A DNA stretch of 64,000 nt from CAVSCD01 sp963726335. Lineage in GTDB: Bacteria > Acidobacteriota > Aminicenantia > Aminicenantales > UBA8522. Positions 59,339-64,000 of the stretch are shown here, piece after piece. Within the stretch, counting starts at the first letter, position 1. Each line of letters starts with the position of its first letter. Position numbers and translations under genes: made by a program. The stretch covers positions 372,001 to 436,000 of the forward strand of contig CAVSCD010000004.1 of NCBI GenBank assembly GCA_963726335.1, read 5' to 3'. The notes beneath the pieces were generated by a model. That model was not told where the DNA came from, did not search any database, and worked only from the letters and a program-made list of their open reading frames with translations.

Positions 59339-60655
59339 GTGACGCGCATGGACATTGACGACCGGCTGAAACTCCTGAAAAAAGAGCGGGCGGGCCGCCG
59401 CCGGCCCGATTCGGTCGCACGGACCTGGGAGACCATCGACACCGAAAGCGGGCTGTCGACAAAACAAAAGCTGGAAAGGCTCATCCGCCTCACCGGGACC
59501 GCAGACAGGCCGAAGCCCCGGCCCGAGCCCGGGTCCCCCGGCCGGCGGCCGTCCTTCCAGGTGGTCGAAAACCACTACCACCTCGACACAAGGTACGGGA
59601 GGACCCCGCTCACGGCCGGCCTGGAGATCACCGGAGGCGTTCTCTCTCTCCTCGGCCGCGACAGAAGTTTCCTCGACCTGGACCTGAACTCGGCCCTCTT
59701 CCTCGACCTCGAGACGACCGGCCTGTCCGGCGGCACCGGCACCGTTCCCTTCCTCATCGGCGTCGGGTTCTACCGCGAAGAGAAATTCCACATCCTGCAA
59801 TTTTTTCTTGAAGACCTCGCCGCCGAGGCCGCCATGATCCGCGATTTCGCCGCCTTCCTGGCCGGCATGGACTTCCGGTCGGTGGTCTCGTACAACGGCA
59901 AGGGGTTCGACCTCCCGCTGCTTGAAACCCGGTTCATCCTCCACCGCCAGCCCCTGGCGCTTTCGGGGATGCCTCACCTCGATTTTCTTTTCCCGGCGCG
60001 CACGCTCTGGAGCCACAAGCAGGAGAGCTGCCGTCTCTGCCAGCTGGCGCGGGACATCCTCGAGGTCGAGCGCGGGGAGGACATCCCCTCAGCGGAGATC
60101 CCCTGGCGCTACTTCGAGTACTTGAGGACCGGGAATTTCCCCCTGGTCGAGCCGATCCTCTACCACAACCAGGAGGACATCCTGTCCTTGCTGGGCGTCG
60201 TCATCGCCGGCGCCGGGCTGTTCTCCGAGGACGCCGGCCGGGCCGGGGGCCCGCCGCCGGACGCCATGGACCTGTTCGGGGCGGCCAAAGTCTTCGAAAA
60301 ATCGGGCGACCGCGAGCGGTGCGCGAGCTTGATCCGGCGCGCCCTGGACGGGCGCCTGACCCGGAAGGTCGAGATCGAGGCCAAAAAGAAGCTGGCCGCC
60401 CATTTCAAGAAAAACCAGGATTGGGAGAAGGCCGCCGCGCTGTGGCAGGAAATGGCGCCCCTCGATAATCTGTCGTCCTTCCGCGAGCTCGCCATGTACC
60501 ACGAGCACCGGCGGAAAGACATCCCGAAAGCCGTCGAGGCCGCCGAACAGGGATTGGCGGCGGCCCGCGGCGTTTCACCGCTCCACGAGGCCGACTTTTC
60601 CCACCGCCTTCAAAGGCTCCGCGCCAAGCTCCCCCCGTCGCCAAACCGCGACTAG
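59339..60655 (+). CDS. YprB-like ribonuclease-H-fold exonuclease with C-terminal helical repeats
   Basis: 438 residues from GTG 59339 (435 from ATG 59348). The RNase H-like fold has DEDD-type acidic residues: ALFLDLETTGLSGGTGTVPF, VVSYNGKGFDLPLLETRF and YHNQEDILSLLGVV. The C-terminal ~140 residues are helical (SLIRRALDGRLTRK; EAAEQGLAAARGVSP), TPR-like. Likely a 3'-5' nuclease. It interrupts two pilin clusters and has its own promoter, so it is probably unrelated to them. Confidence 0.85.
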   Translation: MTRMDIDDRLKLLKKERAGRRRPDSVARTWETIDTESGLSTKQKLERLIRLTGTADRPKPRPEPGSPGRRPSFQVVENHYHLDTRYGRTPLTAGLEITGGVLSLLGRDRSFLDLDLNSALFLDLETTGLSGGTGTVPFLIGVGFYREEKFHILQFFLEDLAAEAAMIRDFAAFLAGMDFRSVVSYNGKGFDLPLLETRFILHRQPLALSGMPHLDFLFPARTLWSHKQESCRLCQLARDILEVERGEDIPSAEIPWRYFEYLRTGNFPLVEPILYHNQEDILSLLGVVIAGAGLFSEDAGRAGGPPPDAMDLFGAAKVFEKSGDRERCASLIRRALDGRLTRKVEIEAKKKLAAHFKKNQDWEKAAALWQEMAPLDNLSSFRELAMYHEHRRKDIPKAVEAAEQGLAAARGVSPLHEADFSHRLQRLRAKLPPSPNRD

Positions 60656-60673
60656 CCGTTCGGGGTGAGGCCG

Positions 60674-60704
60674 CCCCTTCGCGGGGGTGAGATACCCGAA
60701 GGGG
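60674..60704 (+). terminator. Hairpin after the YprB-like gene
   Basis: CCCCTTCG (60674-60681) pairs with CGAAGGGG (60697-60704), 15-nt loop, about 19 bases after the stop. Only a short T-rich stretch (ATTTCCTC) follows, so termination is plausible but not certain. Confidence 0.45.
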
Positions 60705-60800
60705 GGATTTCCTCGTTCGATTCATCGTGGTGGGTGATTGCCATAAATAAGGATAAGGACGAAATTGGGCGTGTCCATTTTTTGGGAATGTTTTGCCATA

Positions 60801-60898
60801 GGCACGGCTCCGGGAGGGAGACCGCCGGACGGAGGAATGAGCGCATGCTGGTGACGACGAGAGCCGACTCCTCCCGGGAATCTCGCTCGGTCCGTGCC
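60801..60898 (+). ncRNA. Candidate structured leader of the second pilin cluster
   Basis: Outer stem GGCACGG/CCGTGCC (60801-60807 with 60892-60898) encloses CCGGGAG/CTCCCGG (60810-60816 with 60871-60877). It ends 21 bases before the fimT-like ATG, with AAGGATGAGG between. No promoter consensus was found between 60705 and 60800 beyond two copies of TTGCCATA (60738-60745, 60793-60800). It does not fit a GEMM cyclic-di-GMP riboswitch by eye. Confidence 0.4.
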
Positions 60899-60919
60899 CA
60901 TGAAGGATGAGGTGGAACG

Positions 60920-61411
60920 ATGCGCAGACAAGGCTTCAGTCTGATCGAAGTCCTGGTCGCGGTGGCCATCCTGGGGATTTTCCTGACCGTCTCCTACCCG
61001 GGCATCAAGAACAGCATTGAGGTCAGGAGCCTGGAGAACCAGGCCCGGTCGATCCTGGGCTCCTGCCAACAGGCCAAGTTCCAGGCTGTCCGCACCAAGC
61101 TGAAGCACCGCGTCCGGTTCGACAACAGCCTGGGATACTGGACATACTACGTGGAGCAGGAATCGAGCAGCACGGTCTGGCAGCCGATCCCCAATGCGGT
61201 CCGGAAAGTCATCCCGGCGAAGTACGTCACGACGGTCAATTTTCTGAACAGCGTCGTCGAATTCACGCCGCTCGGGATGACGAATAACTTCAGCACGACC
61301 CAGCACGACATCACCCTCCAGTCCCCCAGCCTGGCGAGACAGGGACAGCCCAGCCGGCGGACCGTCAACGTCTTCGGCGGCGGCTCGATCCAGTACGTCA
61401 AAGCGACATGA
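60920..61411 (+). CDS. FimT/GspH-type minor pilin
   Basis: 163 residues. Short leader MRRQG/FSLIEVLVAVAIL (cleavage after Gly5, Glu at +5). The head contains SCQQAKFQAVRTKLKHRVRF and RRTVNVFGGGSIQYV, the GspH/FimT pattern. First gene of a pilV-pilW-pilX-pilY1-like cluster order. Confidence 0.85.
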   Translation: MRRQGFSLIEVLVAVAILGIFLTVSYPGIKNSIEVRSLENQARSILGSCQQAKFQAVRTKLKHRVRFDNSLGYWTYYVEQESSSTVWQPIPNAVRKVIPAKYVTTVNFLNSVVEFTPLGMTNNFSTTQHDITLQSPSLARQGQPSRRTVNVFGGGSIQYVKAT

Positions 61412-61433
61412 GCGTCAGAAAAGGGGAGATGAG

Positions 61434-61919
61434 ATGATACGGAACAGGAAGACGAAAACAACGGGCCGGGCGGGCTTCACCCTGATCGAGGCCGTGGTCG
61501 GGATCGTCCTGGTCGCCGTGGCGGTGCTGGGGCTGGTCCAGATGTTCACCCTGAGCGTGATGAACAACCTCCGCTCGGACCGCATCACCTCGGCCTCTTT
61601 CCTCGCCCAGCAGCGAGCCGACACCTTGAGGAACCTGACCAAGGACGAGCTCAACACGCTGACGTCGGCCGGGAGCGTCGACCTCAACGCCGACGGCACG
61701 CCGGATATCGACAACGACGAGCTTCTGGACCTCAACCAGGACAACCACGATGATTACCGCCGTCTGACGGAAGTCGTCCAGGTCGGCCCGACGAGCTGGA
61801 GCGTCCACATCCTGGTCTTTACGCCCGAGCAGTTCGGCATCGCCCGGTCGCAGCTGCTGGCCGGCCCGGACAGCTATCGGGTCAGGGCCAACTTCAGCAC
61901 GCTGATCAGCCGGGGTTAG
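61434..61919 (+). CDS. PilV-type minor pilin with calcium-loop-like insert
   Basis: 161 residues. Prepilin motif TTGRAG/FTLIEAVVGIVL (cleavage after Gly14). An acidic block about 83-105, with VDLNADGTPDIDND, matches the DxNxDGxxD pattern of dockerin/EF-hand-like calcium loops. 22 bases after the previous gene. The head has VVQVGPTSWSVHILVF typical of PilV. Confidence 0.82.
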   Translation: MIRNRKTKTTGRAGFTLIEAVVGIVLVAVAVLGLVQMFTLSVMNNLRSDRITSASFLAQQRADTLRNLTKDELNTLTSAGSVDLNADGTPDIDNDELLDLNQDNHDDYRRLTEVVQVGPTSWSVHILVFTPEQFGIARSQLLAGPDSYRVRANFSTLISRG

Positions 61920-61940
61920 ACGCAGCCTGGAGGGGTCGCC

Positions 61941-63065
61941 ATGAGCCACACGCAAAAAACGACGAACGGGAATCCCATGCCCAGCCGGCGGGACGCCGGA
62001 GGGTTCAGCCTCATCGAGCTCCTGGTCGCCAGCTCCATCATGCTGGTGATGATCATCGGGACGCTGTCGATCTACATGAAAAGCAACAAGGTGACCGTCG
62101 ACCAGAGCATGTACGCCGAGGTCCAGCACGACGTCCGGTCGGCCATGTACATGATCTCCAGGGACCTCCGGATGTCCGGTGTCGGCCTGCCGATCGAGTT
62201 CGGCGCTTACTATTTCCAGGGCACGAATAACGAGACCCAGGGGTCGGCCCCCGTCACGCCGGACAGGCTGCTGATGATGGGCAATATCGAGGACCCGATC
62301 ATGCTGCCGATCCAGCAGTACCAGGGGTCTTCCGTGGTCGTGAGCGTGGACGATTACAGCCTGGAGCAGTATCCGTATCCCGACGAATTCTATGAGCAAA
62401 AGGTCTGCCTGATCCTGCCCAACCCGTCATCCGCCTGCCGGTCGGGCGAGATCCGGACGATCACGCACGTGACCCACGCGACAGGCGGGTCGAACGAGCG
62501 CGTGAACTGCTCCCCCGGGTTGGCGCCGGGCATCAACCCCCCGGGCGGACTCTCCGGCACCTGCCCGGATTCCGACGATTACGACGGCGGCCTGGTCACT
62601 TTCATCGATGTCAAGGAGTTCTGGCTCGACGTCACGGGCAATTATCCCGGCCTGACCGCCGGTCAGAACGGCTATCTGGGCAACGGCCAGGGCGATATCC
62701 TGTACATGACCTTCAACGCCATCCACTATCCCCTGGCCCAGAACGTCGAAAACCTCCAGTTCGAATACAACACCGACGCCGACGGCGACGGCCGGCTGGA
62801 CGGGCTAGTTCCCTGGAACCCTCTCTGGGGACAGACCGAGGTCCTGAACATCCGGGAGATCCGGATCGCCATCCTCGGCCGGACCCCCCGGCCGTTCGTC
62901 AGCGCCTCAGCCAAGGTCGACCCGAGCGTCTCCCTGTATCAGCGCCCCCCGCTTTCCGACACGGCCGGCGACACCCAAGCCGACCGGTGCAAGCGGTTCC
63001 TCCTGGAATCGGCGTCGAACGTGCGCAACCTCAGCATAAACCTCTACAATTATGGAACGCGATAG
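61941..63065 (+). CDS. PilW-type minor pilin
   Basis: 374 residues. Prepilin motif RRDAGG/FSLIELLVASSIM (cleavage after Gly21, Glu at +5), then RSAMYMISRDLRMSGVG, the PilW hallmark. It has a calcium-loop-like DADGDGRLD (about 279-287) and four or more Cys in the head (for example SACRSGEI, CSPGLAPG, GTCPDSD). 21 bases after pilV. Confidence 0.85.
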   Translation: MSHTQKTTNGNPMPSRRDAGGFSLIELLVASSIMLVMIIGTLSIYMKSNKVTVDQSMYAEVQHDVRSAMYMISRDLRMSGVGLPIEFGAYYFQGTNNETQGSAPVTPDRLLMMGNIEDPIMLPIQQYQGSSVVVSVDDYSLEQYPYPDEFYEQKVCLILPNPSSACRSGEIRTITHVTHATGGSNERVNCSPGLAPGINPPGGLSGTCPDSDDYDGGLVTFIDVKEFWLDVTGNYPGLTAGQNGYLGNGQGDILYMTFNAIHYPLAQNVENLQFEYNTDADGDGRLDGLVPWNPLWGQTEVLNIREIRIAILGRTPRPFVSASAKVDPSVSLYQRPPLSDTAGDTQADRCKRFLLESASNVRNLSINLYNYGTR

Positions 63066-63075
63066 GGGAACGGCC

Positions 63076-63630
63076 ATGAAGAGACCGACATCGAAACGGG
63101 AACGGGGCGCCGGCCTGATCGTCATCGTCATTGTCGTCGCCTTCCTGATGAGCGTGGGCATCCTACTTCTCTTCGTCACGGGCACGGGCTCGGCGGTGGC
63201 GGGCAACGTCCGGCAGCAGGGCCGGGCCTTTGAAGCCGCCGAGGCGGGGTTCGACGCCGCCTTCGAGCAGTTGAACACCAACATCATCCTGAACCAGACC
63301 CTGGCCGATTTTTCCCTCCTCTACCGTACCACCTTCGACGGTCAGGCGGGCCTGGACGACCCCGCCGCCAACCCGGCCAACCCCAACTATTACATGCGGC
63401 GCACGGACGAGGAGCTGTGGGAGGATGTCGTCAAAGACCCGACCAACGTGATTTTCGTCAACCAGCCGCTGGCGACCGACCCCTCGATGGCCTATACGGT
63501 CTTCCTGATCAACGACGAGGCGGCGCCCGGGGTGGTGCTCAACGACCGGGACTGCGACGTCATCTGCCTCGGCCGGGCGGGACGGGATACTTACGCCAGG
63601 ATCGTCGTCAAGATCGAGATTCAGCAATAG
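63076..63630 (+). CDS. PilX-type minor pilin
   Basis: 184 residues. RERGAG/LIVIVIVVAFLMSVG gives a Gly then helix without Glu at +5, and AFEAAEAGFDAAFEQLN is the PilX-like block. ATG at 63076 has GGGGA; an upstream ATG at 63052 overlaps pilW. Followed by the exported PilY1-like gene. Confidence 0.82.
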   Translation: MKRPTSKRERGAGLIVIVIVVAFLMSVGILLLFVTGTGSAVAGNVRQQGRAFEAAEAGFDAAFEQLNTNIILNQTLADFSLLYRTTFDGQAGLDDPAANPANPNYYMRRTDEELWEDVVKDPTNVIFVNQPLATDPSMAYTVFLINDEAAPGVVLNDRDCDVICLGRAGRDTYARIVVKIEIQQ

Positions 63631-63645
63631 GAAAAGGAAGCGGCC

Positions 63646-64000
63646 ATGAAAAAAATCCTTCTGGGGCTGTGTCTGTCAGCGGCGCTGCTGGGAATCGTCA
63701 TTCCTGAGGCGGGCGCCCAAACGTGTTCTACGATGACCGAGCAGGAGACAGGCTACGCCGGCGGCGACCGCTCGACGCTGGCCCGGCTGAACGGTGTCGC
63801 CGTCGATGCCGCTCAGTACCTGCGGCTGGCCAACAGGGCGGGCAACTTCGCCCCGCCTGTTTCGGGATTCAATCTCACCAGTGCCTATTGGGTGTCTTTT
63901 GCGGAAGCCGATTTCAACCTGGACGGCGTGACGGACCTCGTCCTCGGAGGCCGGGGAACGAATTTCGTGACTGGCGGCACGACGAACCTCGCCATCCGGC
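63646..64000 (+). CDS. Exported PilY1-like protein (partial, 3' end outside window)
   Basis: 118 residues seen. A signal peptide (MKKILLGLCLSAALLG... to about residue 25, GAQ) precedes a mature part with ADFNLDGVTDLVLGG, an FG-GAP/calcium-loop-like motif common in PilY1 and integrin-like propellers. Position after pilX fits the pilV-W-X-Y1 order. AGGAAG precedes the ATG. The identification is from context and one motif only. Confidence 0.6.
   Translation, partial: MKKILLGLCLSAALLGIVIPEAGAQTCSTMTEQETGYAGGDRSTLARLNGVAVDAAQYLRLANRAGNFAPPVSGFNLTSAYWVSFAEADFNLDGVTDLVLGGRGTNFVTGGTTNLAIR

Noticed and set aside
57429..59462. 677-aa minus-strand frame over pilin genes
   Set aside because: It is opposite a pilin-family gene with its motif and has no domain of its own.
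60782..60800. Sigma-54-like TTGGGA...TTGCC before the second pilin cluster
   Set aside because: The GG-to-GC distance is nine, not ten, so the essential geometry fails.
1..64000. tRNA, rRNA, CRISPR, IS elements, prophage
   Set aside because: No cloverleaf with matching T-loop, no rRNA cores, no direct-repeat arrays, no transposase or phage protein was seen in any frame.

Overview
The window is a gene-dense, GC-rich chromosomal segment of a Gram-negative bacterium. LpxB and a Kdo transferase imply lipid A, and there are outer-membrane beta-barrel proteins, type IV pilin-like proteins and a Tat-exported enzyme. The mix (archaeal-type ProRS, TrpB2-type tryptophan synthase, NfeD/slipin pair, many AlkP-superfamily proteins, PilZ/HD-GYP signalling, minor-pilin clusters) suggests an Acidobacteriota or Ca. 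Aminicenantes-like lineage. That is inference; no rRNA is present. I see no tRNA, rRNA, CRISPR array, IS element or prophage.

Layout. 1-3020 (-): the 5' part of a large hybrid histidine kinase. 3219-4238 (+): AI-2E-type transporter. 4244-12774 (-): a probable long operon nfeD-slipin-SPOR-prfB-DUF1844-ribF-pyrR-pyrC-rnc-Cys-rich protein. 12883-14099 (+): HU and a deoxyhypusine-synthase-like protein. 14062-17013 (-): coaE, three PilZ-like proteins and a LuxR-type regulator with a degenerate receiver. 17258-19961 (+): proS, pcm, DUF192 protein. 19949-25218 (-): rpsO-pnp, three GspG-like pseudopilins, lpxB. 25677-28785 (+): waaA, PAP2 phosphatase, M23 peptidase. 28834-30453 (+): an apparently circularly permuted cofactor-independent phosphoglycerate mutase. 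30516-34004 (+): a four-gene ABC exporter. 34007-35563 (-): exported hypotheticals. 35673-40591 (+): nitroreductase, a 1020-residue peptidase/TolB-propeller/barrel protein, DUF2156 protein. 40608-42088 (+): trpB with a candidate Trp-Trp leader peptide. 42320-50962 (-): three AlkP-superfamily enzymes, a 63-aa protein, an Oxa1/EMC3-like membrane protein, an aminotransferase and an ornithine-cyclodeaminase homologue. 51214-56001 (-): rhaB, HEAT-repeat protein, HD-GYP protein. 56385-64000 (+): two minor-pilin clusters flanking a YprB-like exonuclease and running into a PilY1-like gene cut by the window edge.

Promoters are unusually legible (TTGACA-N17-TATAAT-like). In at least five cases the predicted +1 falls 0-4 nt before the start codon, which suggests frequent leaderless transcripts. 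One near-perfect sigma-54 promoter lies at 36331-36346. The most notable observations are the permuted phosphoglycerate mutase, the candidate leaderless trp leader peptide, the AlkP/EMC3-like operon with a frame-breaking poly-C tract, and two structured leaders upstream of PilZ and pilin genes.
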